Shown here: in pieces, positions 9,096 to 18,742 of the stretch
How the letters are laid out: each line of letters opens with the position of its first letter
Position numbering within the stretch: the stretch's first letter is position 1
NCBI GenBank assembly: GCA_031553195.1
Contig: JAVBLV010000023.1
Coordinates: forward strand, 1 to 64,000
Source: JAVBLV01 sp031553195
GTDB taxonomy: Bacteria > Bacteroidota > Bacteroidia > Bacteroidales > P3
Length of the DNA stretch: 64,000 nt
Direction of reading: 5' to 3'
Made by a program: the position numbers and the translations under genes
Notes under the pieces: model-generated
The model's database searches: none
What the model was told of the DNA's origin: nothing
Seen by the model: the letters and a program-made list of their open reading frames with translations, nothing else

Positions 9096-10934
9096 TTAAA
9101 TACGTTTTCTATTCATTGTAATCAACATTACACATTTTTTGCAATCGAACTCCAAGGCATAGGTTTTAGCATTATTTTTCAAAATCAACGGTTTGGAAAA
9201 TGCCATAGACTGGCTGAAATATAACGGACATTGTCCTAGCTGATATTTGATGCAATGCTTTGTTGTCATCAGAACCGGAAAACTTTTATTCTCTTTTTCC
9301 AATCCGTATTCAAAATTTTCTACGCCATGCCGTTTATAAAAAGCGACGGCTTTTTCATTTATAATATTCGCCTTATAGTCCAACTGCGTTTGAAAATATG
9401 GATAATTATTCTTTTCGAAAAGGATGGGCGTTGGGCGGAATCGTCGTATTCGTTCATCCTGCAATTTTTGTAAGGTCTTTCTCCGTAATTCGTTCAAAAG
9501 GGAAATCGGCAAAAAATATGCGTTAGCCAATAAAATAGAAACAAAGGTAATATTAAACGGGCTTTCTCCCGATTTTGATAATTGTTTAATAATATTAGAT
9601 TTATATTCATCTTGCTTTTGAGCAATTATTTTATCGCACATAAGCTCGACTTTAACAGAAATATTATCTTCATCGGTAACTCTTAATGAAAAGCCATTCT
9701 CTATTTCAGATAACTCCAACGAAACGTCCACTTTCCGCTTGGCGGAAGTTTCTCGCATCAACTGTTTTTCGAATTCAGAATCATAGTTTCGATAAACGAT
9801 ATCTTTTTTTCTAAGTAGGACTTTCCTGTTCGGGAAAATTCTTCCCATTTCCGTTTTATTTATCAAAAAGCCTTCCAACTTCGATATTTCATTAAAGAAA
9901 CACAAGCCGTCTCCGTTTTTAAGTTCCAGGCTTTTATCCAAGAGAAAACTTCCATCAGGAAAAACCTCCTTTACCTCTCCCATCTTTTTTCCGATAGATT
10001 TCTGAGTTTGCAATAAAGCAACCTTTTCGGTTCTTCCATTTAAAAAATAAGACGTGTATGAACGATTAAACGTTTTTTCCGGATCGGGAGTAAAAAAAAA
10101 CGTCGTTTTGCCGGAAGAGGATTTTGAATAACCGTTGTTATTCTCGATAAAATTATCGAACAGCACACGATAATAAGAAGTAATATTTTTAAGATAGGGT
10201 AATCCTTTTAAGCGACCTTCTATTTTAAAAGATTTAACGCCTGCAGCAATCAGTTCCGGTAATTGTTTTGAGGCATTCAAATCTTTCAGCGACAGCAAGT
10301 GTAAATCTTTTTTAAGCAATTCCCCGTCCGAATTGAACAGATCATAACTCGAACGACAGGGTTGGCTGCATACGCCTCTGTTTCCGCTTCTATCTGCAAT
10401 AGCGCAGCTCATATAACATTGTCCGCTATAACAAACGCATAAAGCGCCGTGAATAAAAGTTTCTAATTCTATATTGGTTTTTGAACGGATACCCTTGATT
10501 TCTTGAATGGAAAGTTCTCTTGCCAACACAGCCCTTTTGAATCCGACTTTTTCGAGAAACGATACTTTTCCGGCGCAGGCATTATGACATTGCGTACTGG
10601 CATGCAGTGCAAGCGGCGGCAAGTCCAATTCCAACAAACCCATATCCTGAATAATTAGCGCGTCTATTCCGGCATTGTACAATTGACCGATAATTTTTTC
10701 CGCTTCTTCTAATTCTTTGTCAAACAATAACGTATTTAACGTAACATATACCCTTGCCCTGTATATATGAGCATATTGCGCCAACCGTTCAATGTCCGAA
10801 ACGGAATTGCCGGCGCTTGCTCGAGCGCCAAAGCGAGGAGCCCCAATATACACGGCATCTGCTCCATGATTAATGGCCGCTTTGCCAAAATTAAAATTTT
10901 GAGCCGGAGCAAGGAGTTCTAATGTTCTGTCCAA
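9096..10934 (-). CDS. Peptidase U32 family protein (RlhA/YegQ-type)
   Basis: This 612-residue protein opens with LELLAPAQNFNFGKAAINHG and GADAVYIGAPRFGARASAGN, the U32 TIM-barrel signature. Clustered cysteines follow (CVCYSGQCYMSC, then CSQPC), of the type that binds an iron-sulfur cluster. A long C-terminal part contains a collagenase-like extension and more cysteines (KYQLGQCPLY, CKKC). Despite the name, characterised relatives such as RlhA and TrhP carry out RNA hydroxylation (23S rRNA C2501, tRNA U34). An RNA-modification role is therefore more likely than proteolysis. This is inferred from the family. Confidence 0.85.
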   Translation of the reverse strand: MDRTLELLAPAQNFNFGKAAINHGADAVYIGAPRFGARASAGNSVSDIERLAQYAHIYRARVYVTLNTLLFDKELEEAEKIIGQLYNAGIDALIIQDMGLLELDLPPLALHASTQCHNACAGKVSFLEKVGFKRAVLARELSIQEIKGIRSKTNIELETFIHGALCVCYSGQCYMSCAIADRSGNRGVCSQPCRSSYDLFNSDGELLKKDLHLLSLKDLNASKQLPELIAAGVKSFKIEGRLKGLPYLKNITSYYRVLFDNFIENNNGYSKSSSGKTTFFFTPDPEKTFNRSYTSYFLNGRTEKVALLQTQKSIGKKMGEVKEVFPDGSFLLDKSLELKNGDGLCFFNEISKLEGFLINKTEMGRIFPNRKVLLRKKDIVYRNYDSEFEKQLMRETSAKRKVDVSLELSEIENGFSLRVTDEDNISVKVELMCDKIIAQKQDEYKSNIIKQLSKSGESPFNITFVSILLANAYFLPISLLNELRRKTLQKLQDERIRRFRPTPILFEKNNYPYFQTQLDYKANIINEKAVAFYKRHGVENFEYGLEKENKSFPVLMTTKHCIKYQLGQCPLYFSQSMAFSKPLILKNNAKTYALEFDCKKCVMLITMNRKRI

Positions 10935-11013
10935 GGTCTATCTTATTTAAATTTATTTTGGATCAGTGCATGATAAATCGCAGTATTGAAACAAATTCGA
11001 TTTAATAATCTAC

Positions 11014-11050
11014 AATAAGCATGCGTCAAAAATTAGTTTGCGTTATTTTT
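11014..11050 (+). repeat. Short repeat shared with 49098-49134
   Basis: The segments share ATAAGC, then CAAAAATTAGTTTG, then TATTTTT with small differences. Both copies sit beside other repeats (a MITE-like palindrome here, a mosaic repeat there). They may therefore be parts of a larger decayed unit. Confidence 0.4.
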
Positions 11051-11070
11051 GAAAAATTTTTGCTTTTAGT

Positions 11071-11231
11071 GAGAGGTTGTTTAAAATTTTTCTATGAAGT
11101 ATTTTGAGTCTAAAAATGCGCTTTTTTGTCGGAATTTTTACCAAATAGCGCTACTATTCTTGAAAAATCCCGCCCGCAAACTCGCTATTTTTATCTCTCA
11201 AAATCTTTTCCATAAAAATTAAACAACCTCT
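11071..11231 (+). repeat. MITE-like long palindrome, copy B
   Basis: This is an approximately 161-bp imperfect palindrome. The left end GAGAGGTTGTTTAAAATTTT is the near-inverse of the right end AAAAATTAAACAACCTCT, and the symmetry continues to a centre around CAAATAGCGCTACTATTCTTG. It has roughly nine differences from copy E by eye. It lies 88 bp past the argS stop codon. There is no coding capacity and no transposase in the window. Confidence 0.85.
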
Positions 11232-11235
11232 GAGG

Positions 11236-11256
11236 GGGGCGACTCAAAGTCGCCCC
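11236..11256. repeat. GACT-N3-AGTC hairpin, third example
   Basis: A 9-bp perfect stem GGGGCGACT/AGTCGCCCC with loop CAA abuts MITE copy B. It has the same inner GACT-N3-AGTC core as the hairpins at 1992 and 49211 but different outer bases that still pair. It lies in the 3' flank of argS and may act in termination or RNA stability. Confidence 0.6.
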
Positions 11257-11319
11257 TTCGCTTTCCAATACAAGGAATACAAAAGCCACAGCAATTCAAC
11301 GCGATTTTGCAACCGGTTA

Positions 11320-13113
11320 TTACATTCTCTCGGGAACTTCAATACCCAATAATTTCATCGAAGTCTTGATTACATTTCCTACAAAACGGCATAAACTAAC
11401 GCGAAGAATTATTTGCAATTCGGTGGTTTCGTGTAAAATAGAAGTATCCTGGTAAAATCCGTTAAATTCTTTTGCCAAGTCGTAAACATAGTTTGCTAAT
11501 AACGCCGGACTATAATTTTCTCCTGCTTGTTTAAGTATATTCGGAAAAGCATATAGAATTTTTATCAGGTTCTTTTCTTTGGCAGAAAGATCAATTATCG
11601 GAAATTGTTCTAATTTTTCTATTGATATATTCTTTTCTGCCGCTTTCCTGATAATGGAACAAATACGGGCGTGGGTATATTGAATAAACGGACCTGTATT
11701 CCCATTAAAGTCGATGGATTCTTTGGGATTAAACAACATGTTCTTTACCGGGTCGACTTTTAAAATAAAATATTTTAAAGCGCCCATCGCCAAAATGTTG
11801 TAAAGATGTTCCGCCTCTTCTTTTTCAAAAGCAGAAGTTTTTCCATGTTCTTCGGATATTTTACGTGCCGTATCAATCATTTCATCTATTAAGTCATCCG
11901 CATCTACGACTGTCCCTTCTCTGGATTTCATCTTCCCTTCGGGCAATTCGACCATGCCGTACGACAAATGATAAATTTTTTCGGCCCATTCGTAACCCAG
12001 TTTTTTCATTACAAGGCGAAGTACTTCAAAATGATAATTTTGCTCATTTCCTACTACATAGATCAATCTTTCCGCATCAAAATCGTTATGACGCAAAAGC
12101 GCGGTTCCCAAATCTTGAGTCATATATACCGAAGTGCCGTCGGAACGAAGTAATAATTTCTCGTCCAAACCGTCGGGAGTAAGGTCCGCCCAAACCGAAT
12201 TATCCGCTTTTTGAATTAAAACGCCTTTTTGCAAACCCTCTTTGATAATGTCTTTACCTAATAAATAGGTATCCGATTCATAATAAATCTTATCGAAATC
12301 TACGCCCATTTTCGCATAGGTTTTATCGAAACCATCATATACCCACGCATTCATTTTCCTCCACAATGCCAGAGTTTCCTCATCTTTGGCTTCCCATTTC
12401 CTGAGAACTTCCTGCGCTTCTTGCAAAATAGGGGCTTTTTTTTCAGCTTCTTCTTTCGACATGCCGTTTGCCAGCAAATCGTTGATTTCTTTTTTATAAT
12501 GTTTATCGAACAAAACATAATATTTGCCTACCAGATGATCGCCTTTCATTCCGCTGCTTTCGGGCGTTTCCCCATGGCCGAAATGCAGCCAGGCTACCAT
12601 CGATTTGCATATATGAATTCCCCTGTCGTTCACCAGGTTTACTTTTTTTACGCAATAACCATTGGCTTTTAATATTTCGGAGATCGACCATCCTAACAAA
12701 TTGTTTCTTATATGTCCCAGATGTAAAGGCTTATTCGTGTTGGGCGAAGAATATTCCACTACGACGGGCGCTTCTTTGCGCTCGGACTGAATTCCGAAGT
12801 CAACATTACTAAAATTATCACTAAAAAATTGTCTCCAATATTCATCCGAAACAGAGAAGTTCAGAAAACCTTTTATTACATTGAAATCCGAAACAACAGG
12901 CAGTTCCCGTTTTACATATTCCCCTATTTCATTTGCCGCTTGTTCCGGATTTTTTTTCGCCATTTTCGCATAAGGGAAAACAACCAACGTAAAATCTCCG
13001 TTAAATTCTTTTTTCGTATTCTGGAGTATTATTCCTTTTTGATCTATCGATTCGCTGTAAAGCGACAAGATCGCATCTGAAATCGTTTTCTGTAATATGG
13101 TTTCTACTGTCAT
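11320..13113 (-). CDS. argS: Arginyl-tRNA synthetase
   Basis: This 597-residue class-I synthetase has the HIGH motif as HLGHIRNN, preceded by VEYSSPNTNKPLHLGH. The KMSK-like loop is KMKSREGTVV. The N-terminal additional domain (residues 1-100) and the C-terminal DALR anticodon-binding domain, ending in MKLLGIEVPERM, are both present. It charges tRNA-Arg in the cytoplasm and length is normal. It follows uvrA on the same strand with a 54-bp gap, so the two may share a transcript. The 3' flank carries a GC hairpin and a palindromic repeat. Confidence 0.97.
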   Translation of the reverse strand: MTVETILQKTISDAILSLYSESIDQKGIILQNTKKEFNGDFTLVVFPYAKMAKKNPEQAANEIGEYVKRELPVVSDFNVIKGFLNFSVSDEYWRQFFSDNFSNVDFGIQSERKEAPVVVEYSSPNTNKPLHLGHIRNNLLGWSISEILKANGYCVKKVNLVNDRGIHICKSMVAWLHFGHGETPESSGMKGDHLVGKYYVLFDKHYKKEINDLLANGMSKEEAEKKAPILQEAQEVLRKWEAKDEETLALWRKMNAWVYDGFDKTYAKMGVDFDKIYYESDTYLLGKDIIKEGLQKGVLIQKADNSVWADLTPDGLDEKLLLRSDGTSVYMTQDLGTALLRHNDFDAERLIYVVGNEQNYHFEVLRLVMKKLGYEWAEKIYHLSYGMVELPEGKMKSREGTVVDADDLIDEMIDTARKISEEHGKTSAFEKEEAEHLYNILAMGALKYFILKVDPVKNMLFNPKESIDFNGNTGPFIQYTHARICSIIRKAAEKNISIEKLEQFPIIDLSAKEKNLIKILYAFPNILKQAGENYSPALLANYVYDLAKEFNGFYQDTSILHETTELQIILRVSLCRFVGNVIKTSMKLLGIEVPERM

Positions 13114-13167
13114 TTCGATTTATTTATGAGATCATTAAATAAGCTAATCCAAGAGATTATTTTTATT

Positions 13168-16059
13168 TTACTTTAAACCTAATTCCTCTTTCAAAAATTC
13201 TCCTGTATAACTCTCTTTAGATTGAGCAATCTGTTCGGGAACGCCTTCGCAAAGAATGCGGCCTCCTCCTATTCCGCCTTCTGGGCCTAAATCAATCACA
13301 TAATCCGCTACTTTTATCACGTCCATATTATGTTCTATAATAAGTACCGTATTTCCTTTATCGACTAGCTTTTGTAAAACGTCCAACAAAATCCGCACAT
13401 CTTCGAAATGTAAACCCGTGGTTGGCTCGTCTAAAATATACAAAGTATTTCCCGTATCTCTTTTGGATAGCTCCGTAGCCAATTTGACCCGTTGGGCTTC
13501 TCCTCCCGAAAGCGTCGTGGATTGTTGCCCCAAAGTTATATATCCTAATCCGACATCTCTTAAGGTTTTGATTTTTTGCAAGATAGAAGGAATATTTTCA
13601 AAAAAAACAACGGCTTCGTCGATATTCATATCCAATACATCGGATATCGACTTGCCTTTATAGCGTATTTCTAATGTTTCCCGATTATAGCGCTTTCCGC
13701 TACAAGTTTCGCACGGAACATAAACATTCGGCAAAAAATTCATTTCTATCGTGCGCAAACCTGCGCCAGAGCAAGTTTCGCAACGTCCGCCCTTCACATT
13801 AAAAGAAAACCGTCCTGGTTTATATCCTCGTATTTTAGCGCTGGGCAAAGCGGCGAATAACTTTCTAATATCGTCAAAAACGCCCACATAAGTGGCAGGA
13901 TTCGAGCGGGGCGTACGTCCTATGGGCGACTGGTTTATTTCAATTACTTTATCAATATGTTCTATCCCGTCAATGCTTTGATAGGGTAAAGGACGTTTTT
14001 GGGAACGATAAAAATGTTGGTTCAAAATGGGATGCAGGGTTTCGTTAATCAAACTGGATTTGCCGCTGCCCGAAACTCCCGTAACGCAAACCAACATACC
14101 CAAAGGCAGCGAAAGATCTATGTTCTTCAGGTTATTTCCTGTCGCGCCGTTTAAATGAATAAAGAAACCATTCCCCATACGCCTTTCGGCAGGAATGGTA
14201 ATTTGTTTCTTCCCGTTTAAATAGGAGGAAGTGATTGTGTCCTGTTTTAAAAAATCATCCGGCGTTCCGGAAGCAACTATTTTACCCCCATGTATGCCGG
14301 CGCCCGGACCTATATCCAAAACGTAATCGGCAGACATAATCATATCTTTGTCATGCTCTACCACTATTACCGAGTTTCCCACATCCCGCAAATCCTGCAA
14401 CGCCTTTATCAACCTCCTGTTATCCCGTTGATGCAAACCGATGCTAGGCTCGTCCAGGATATACAACACATTTACCAATTTAGAACCTATTTGCGTCGCT
14501 AACCGGATCCGTTGCGACTCGCCTCCTGAAAGCGTTTTCGAACTGCGGTTCAGATTCAAATATCCTATGCCTACATCCAACAAAAACCGGATACGAGTCT
14601 GTATTTCCTGAATAATTTCATGTGCAATTACTTGCTTTCGTTCGTCGATTTTTTGTTCTAAAGACAAAAACCAATCATTTAATTGGTAAAGATCCAAATT
14701 CGAAATTTCTGCAATGTTTTTCCCATCTATTTTAAAATACAGCGATTCTTTTTTAAGACGGGTTCCGTTACATTCGGGACAAACGGTTTCGTTCATAAAG
14801 TTGCTTGCCCATTTCTGTATGCTTTGCGGCGTTTCTTCATTCGCCAAATTAGACAAAAAATTTACAATTCCTTCAAACGTAATATTTCCGCCGGTTTCCA
14901 AAAAATCGTTCTTGACTTTGAGAATCTCGTTGGAACCATAAAAGATGACGTTCATGGCTTCTTCTGAAATATCTTCGACCGGCGTGTCCAAGGTAAATCC
15001 AAATCGTTCTCCGATAGCGCTTAATTGCTTGTATATCCATGAATGTTCGTTGTAAGCGCCTAATATCTCAAAAGCGCCTTTGCGGATGCTTTTTTTCTTA
15101 TCGGGAATAATTTTGTTCAGATCCACTTCAGTTATGTTCCCCAATCCGTTGCACTTAGGACAGGCTCCATAAGGAGAGTTAAACGAAAATGTATTAGGCT
15201 CCGGTTCATTGTAGGAGATCCCCGATGTCGGACACATTAACAAGCGACTAAAAAAGCGTACTTCTTCCGACTGCGCTTCGCAGACCATTAAAATACCTTT
15301 CCCATGTTGAAAAGCGGTTTTAATACTTTGACTGATTCGTTGCAGGGAAGATTCTTTAATTAAAATCCTGTCAACAACAATTTCTATATCATGAACCTTA
15401 TAACGATCCAACTGTAGTCCGAAAGTAATTTCCTGTATTTTCCCATCTATCCGCACTTTCAAAAAACCTTTACGGGCGATTTGTTCGAACAAATCCCTGT
15501 AATGTCCCTTTCTTCCCTTCACAACGGGAGCCAAAATATATATTTCCTTATTCAGGTAATGTTCAAAAATAAGTTCGGAAATCTGGGCCTCGGTATAACG
15601 AACCATCTTTTCTCCGGTTACATAAGAAAACGCGTCGGCAATACGAGCATATAATAACCGGATAAAATCGTATATTTCCGTAACGGTGCCCACGGTAGAG
15701 CGGGGATTTTTGTTTGTCGTTTTTTGTTCGATGGAAATAACCGGACTCAATCCCGTAATTTTATCCACATCCGGCCGATCCATATTTCCGATAAAATGAC
15801 GGGCATAGGCCGAAAATGTTTCCATATAACGACGTTGCCCTTCGGCATAAATAGTGTCGAAGGCCAGCGAAGACTTTCCGCTCCCGCTTAAGCCGGTAAC
15901 TAAAATCAACTGATTACGAGGTATGCTAATATCAATATTTTGAAGATTATGTACCCTCGCCCCATAAACCTCCAAATACTTGTTCCCATTGTCAGATTTA
16001 GGTAAAAAAATTTCATTCCCCTCTTTGGGTGAAATATTTTTTTCTGTTCTCACTTTCAT
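13168..16059 (-). CDS. uvrA: UvrABC excinuclease subunit A
   Basis: This 963-residue protein has two ABC ATPase modules. Walker A motifs are GLSGSGKSSLAFDT and GVSGSGKSSLINET, signature motifs are SGGESQRIRLA and SGGEAQRVKLA, and both Walker B segments are intact. Two zinc-binding regions are visible (CPKCNGLG and later CPECNGTR; CETCSGAG and CETCSGKR). It is the damage-sensing ATPase of nucleotide excision repair and acts with UvrB and UvrC. Slightly over the usual 940 residues, it shows no sign of damage. The leader contains an exact fragment of the MITE-like palindrome end. Confidence 0.97.
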   Translation of the reverse strand: MKVRTEKNISPKEGNEIFLPKSDNGNKYLEVYGARVHNLQNIDISIPRNQLILVTGLSGSGKSSLAFDTIYAEGQRRYMETFSAYARHFIGNMDRPDVDKITGLSPVISIEQKTTNKNPRSTVGTVTEIYDFIRLLYARIADAFSYVTGEKMVRYTEAQISELIFEHYLNKEIYILAPVVKGRKGHYRDLFEQIARKGFLKVRIDGKIQEITFGLQLDRYKVHDIEIVVDRILIKESSLQRISQSIKTAFQHGKGILMVCEAQSEEVRFFSRLLMCPTSGISYNEPEPNTFSFNSPYGACPKCNGLGNITEVDLNKIIPDKKKSIRKGAFEILGAYNEHSWIYKQLSAIGERFGFTLDTPVEDISEEAMNVIFYGSNEILKVKNDFLETGGNITFEGIVNFLSNLANEETPQSIQKWASNFMNETVCPECNGTRLKKESLYFKIDGKNIAEISNLDLYQLNDWFLSLEQKIDERKQVIAHEIIQEIQTRIRFLLDVGIGYLNLNRSSKTLSGGESQRIRLATQIGSKLVNVLYILDEPSIGLHQRDNRRLIKALQDLRDVGNSVIVVEHDKDMIMSADYVLDIGPGAGIHGGKIVASGTPDDFLKQDTITSSYLNGKKQITIPAERRMGNGFFIHLNGATGNNLKNIDLSLPLGMLVCVTGVSGSGKSSLINETLHPILNQHFYRSQKRPLPYQSIDGIEHIDKVIEINQSPIGRTPRSNPATYVGVFDDIRKLFAALPSAKIRGYKPGRFSFNVKGGRCETCSGAGLRTIEMNFLPNVYVPCETCSGKRYNRETLEIRYKGKSISDVLDMNIDEAVVFFENIPSILQKIKTLRDVGLGYITLGQQSTTLSGGEAQRVKLATELSKRDTGNTLYILDEPTTGLHFEDVRILLDVLQKLVDKGNTVLIIEHNMDVIKVADYVIDLGPEGGIGGGRILCEGVPEQIAQSKESYTGEFLKEELGLK

Positions 16060-16069
16060 TCCTTCCGTC

Positions 16070-16090
16070 TAAAAATTTAAACAACCTCTT
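16070..16090 (-). repeat. Solo end of the MITE-like palindrome
   Basis: The approximately 20 bp AAAAATTTAAACAACCTCTT match the outer right end of copies B and E. There is no rest of the element. It lies 11-31 bp upstream of the uvrA start codon, inside its leader. Confidence 0.5.
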
Positions 16091-16166
16091 AAATAAAAAG
16101 AAACGTCGCCTTAATAATATTACGTTTGATGGCTAAGCCATTCGTCTCCCATATAAAAACAAAAAC

Positions 16167-17147
16167 CTACAATCCTTTCAATAAATCCGGTTTTCTATCT
16201 TCCTCTTTTTGAATGGTTCGCTGAAGTTCTCCGTTTGCTACAGGCAACTTAATCGTATAGGTCTTGCGCGTCTTATTCGTTATTTTAGTATTTACCATCC
16301 AGGGATTTAGCGTTTTCAACATTTTATAAGTCGTTTTCTGTTCTGAGGCAAAGGCATGAAGACTTTCTACAGGAGTATTTACCGTTATTTCTTTACAAGG
16401 GATTCCGGGATATAAATCTTTAGTTCTTAAATAAAATCCATATTGCTGCGGATTTTGCATAATAAGTTTGTAAGCCAAAATGCGAAACAAGTAAAACGCA
16501 GTTTCTTGATTTAAGTATAAATCATAGTAATTGGAAACATTCTGAAGTTGAAGCTGTTTCCCCAAACCATTTTCTCCGCAATTATAAGCCGCAGCGGCCA
16601 AAGTCCAACTACCAAACGTTTTATATAACGAATTTAAAAAATCACAAGCTGCCTGAGTTGATTTTTCAATAGAATTGCGCTCGTCTACGTCTTCCGAAAC
16701 CTCCAAATTATACTTTTCTCCTGTAGCTTTCATAAATTGCCAATATCCTTGCGCCTTCGCAGAGGAGGTAACGTTAACCAAACCGCTTTCCGCAACACAT
16801 AAATATTTAAAATCCAGAGGAATTCCATTTTGTTGCAATATCTTTTCAATTACGGGAAAAAAACGATAAGCCCTTTTCAGGATCAGAACCGTATTCGACT
16901 GCCAATAAGTAGTCATTAATAATGCCCTATCTAAATTCTCCCTTACCGAAAAAACATCTAATGGCGTCGCTTCGCCCGCAAAGTCCAAAGACTCGGGTAA
17001 AACCGGAGAATATACCTTGTAATGGTCGGTTAAAGCTTGCTTGTACTCCTGATCCGAAACATCCTTTTTTTGCGTGGCCAATATAAAAAATTGAAAGACA
17101 ATAGCGCTTACCGACAACACAATGGCGACAATACTTAACTTTTTCAT
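16167..17147 (-). CDS. Membrane-bound lytic transglycosylase (SLT domain)
   Basis: This 326-residue protein has an N-terminal signal anchor (about residues 5-27) and a lysozyme-like SLT domain (about 95-230). The catalytic Glu sits in CVAESGLVN, followed by SSAKAQGYWQFM and AAAAYNCGENG. The C-terminal part (about 270-315) resembles a LysM-type glycan-binding segment. It would cleave peptidoglycan to 1,6-anhydro-muropeptides in the periplasm, like MltD or MltF. I chose the Met at 17147. A promoter at 17184-17215 lies inside the longer frame starting at 17327, and MKKLSIVAIVLSV is a normal signal start. Confidence 0.88.
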   Translation of the reverse strand: MKKLSIVAIVLSVSAIVFQFFILATQKKDVSDQEYKQALTDHYKVYSPVLPESLDFAGEATPLDVFSVRENLDRALLMTTYWQSNTVLILKRAYRFFPVIEKILQQNGIPLDFKYLCVAESGLVNVTSSAKAQGYWQFMKATGEKYNLEVSEDVDERNSIEKSTQAACDFLNSLYKTFGSWTLAAAAYNCGENGLGKQLQLQNVSNYYDLYLNQETAFYLFRILAYKLIMQNPQQYGFYLRTKDLYPGIPCKEITVNTPVESLHAFASEQKTTYKMLKTLNPWMVNTKITNKTRKTYTIKLPVANGELQRTIQKEEDRKPDLLKGL

Positions 17148-17183
17148 ATTCTGGTGGGAATAGCTTCTACTATGAAATTTTTG

Positions 17184-17215
17184 CAAAGGTACTGAAAGAG
17201 GCTCGAAAAGGCAAA
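17184..17215 (-). promoter_or_regulatory. Bacteroidetes-type promoter for the lytic transglycosylase
   Basis: On the minus strand, TTTG (17215-17212) is followed after exactly 20 bp by TACCTTTG (17191-17184), a full consensus match. Transcription would start near 17178, about 30 nt before the chosen start codon. Confidence 0.75.
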
Positions 17216-17343
17216 TGAAAGAATAAACCTTCGAGGGCAAACGCATCAAATACAGGATCAGTGTAAAAACAGATGGAGAAAATTTTAATGTCTCTATCGT
17301 AATGGTAAGAATGTAATAAACATGCATTGTAATCTTTCTTTCC

Positions 17344-17374
17344 TTGATTATTCTTCAATAAAATCGTATTTTTG
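17344..17374 (+). promoter_or_regulatory. Bacteroidetes-type promoter for ffh
   Basis: TTG at 17344-17346, a 20-bp spacer and TATTTTTG at 17367-17374 match the -33/-7 consensus. The ffh start codon lies 33 bp after the -7 element. Confidence 0.75.
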
Positions 17375-17406
17375 CACCTCATAAAAATGATGGAGATTCA
17401 AAAGAA

Positions 17407-18732
17407 ATGTTTGAAAATTTAAGCGACAAACTCGATAAAGCCTTCAAAGTACTCAAAGGTCAGGGTAGAATTACGGATATTAATGTTTCGGAGACTCTTA
17501 AGGAAGTCCGTAAAGCCTTGATAGACGCCGATGTGAGCTATCCTATTGCAAAAGAATTCACTGACAGGGTAAAAGAAAAAGCATTGGGAAGAAACGTGCT
17601 TACCGCCATAGAACCTGGTCAGTTAATGGTAAAAATCGTTCATGATGAATTGACGGAATTAATGGGTTCCGAAACGGTTCAGATTGAAACAAAAGGTTCG
17701 CCTTCCATTATTTTGATTGCCGGTTTGCAAGGTTCGGGTAAAACGACTTTTTCGGCAAAACTAGCCAATTATATTAAATCTAAAAAGGCTCGTTCCATAC
17801 TTCTGGTTGCCGGCGACGTTTATCGCCCTGCCGCCATTAATCAATTGCAAGTGTTAGGCGAACAAATTAATGTAGAGGTATATACCGAGCCCGAAAATAA
17901 GAATCCTGTCCAAATTGCAAAGAATGCCATTCGTTATGCCAAAGATAAAAACATAAACGTCGTCATCATAGATACGGCCGGTCGTTTGGCCATTGATGAA
18001 GAAATGATGAATGAAATTGCCGCTGTCAAAGAAGCCGTCCAACCGCAAGAAACTTTGTTTGTGGTAGATGCCATGACGGGACAGGATGCTGTGAATACGG
18101 CCAAAGCGTTTAATGACCGTTTGGATTTCGACGGAGTCGTACTGACCAAGTTAGACGGCGATACCAGAGGCGGAGCCGCGTTGACAATTCGTTCGGTTGT
18201 ACATAAACCTATAAAATTTGTCGGGATTGGCGAAAAAATAGATGCGTTGGAAATCTTCCATCCCGAACGCATGGCCAGCCGTATTTTGGGCATGGGCGAC
18301 ATTGTATCGTTGGTAGAACGCGCCCAGGAACAATACGACGAAGAACAAGCCAGAAAGATACAGAAGAAGATTATCAAAAACGAATATAATTTCGAAGATT
18401 TTTTAACCCAAATCGGACAAATCAAAAAGATGGGAAGCATGAAAGATCTCATTGGTATGATACCCGGAGTGGGAAAAATGTTGAAAAATGTCGAAATTGA
18501 AGATGATGCATTCAAAAAGATAGAGGTAATTATCGGCTCCATGACTATTCAGGAACGCAGAAATCCTTCCATCATTAATGGAGGAAGGAAAAAACGCATT
18601 GCGGAAGGAAGCGGAAATGATATTGCAGAAGTAAATCGTTTTTTAAAACAATTTGAGGAAACCCGCAAAATGATGAAAATGATGAGCGGAATGAAGGGCG
18701 ATCATCTTAGAAATATGATTAAAAAGAAATAA
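17407..18732 (+). CDS. ffh: Signal recognition particle GTPase Ffh (SRP54)
   Basis: This 441-residue protein has the four-helix N domain (1-85), the G domain and the Met-rich M domain (about 330-441). G-domain motifs are GLQGSGKTTFSAKLA (G1), DTAGRL (G3) and TKLDGDTRGGA (G4). The M domain contains GMGDIVSLVERA and several MMKMM-like stretches. It binds 4.5S RNA and nascent signal sequences and docks with FtsY for co-translational membrane insertion. Its own promoter lies just upstream. The stop codon is followed 10 bp later by a MITE-like palindrome, which may supply its 3' end. Confidence 0.97.
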   Translation: MFENLSDKLDKAFKVLKGQGRITDINVSETLKEVRKALIDADVSYPIAKEFTDRVKEKALGRNVLTAIEPGQLMVKIVHDELTELMGSETVQIETKGSPSIILIAGLQGSGKTTFSAKLANYIKSKKARSILLVAGDVYRPAAINQLQVLGEQINVEVYTEPENKNPVQIAKNAIRYAKDKNINVVIIDTAGRLAIDEEMMNEIAAVKEAVQPQETLFVVDAMTGQDAVNTAKAFNDRLDFDGVVLTKLDGDTRGGAALTIRSVVHKPIKFVGIGEKIDALEIFHPERMASRILGMGDIVSLVERAQEQYDEEQARKIQKKIIKNEYNFEDFLTQIGQIKKMGSMKDLIGMIPGVGKMLKNVEIEDDAFKKIEVIIGSMTIQERRNPSIINGGRKKRIAEGSGNDIAEVNRFLKQFEETRKMMKMMSGMKGDHLRNMIKKK

Positions 18733-18742
18733 TAGATTCCTT

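Noticed and set aside
17934..18542. 202-codon minus-strand frame
   Set aside because: It is the antisense shadow of ffh, which has complete SRP GTPase motifs.
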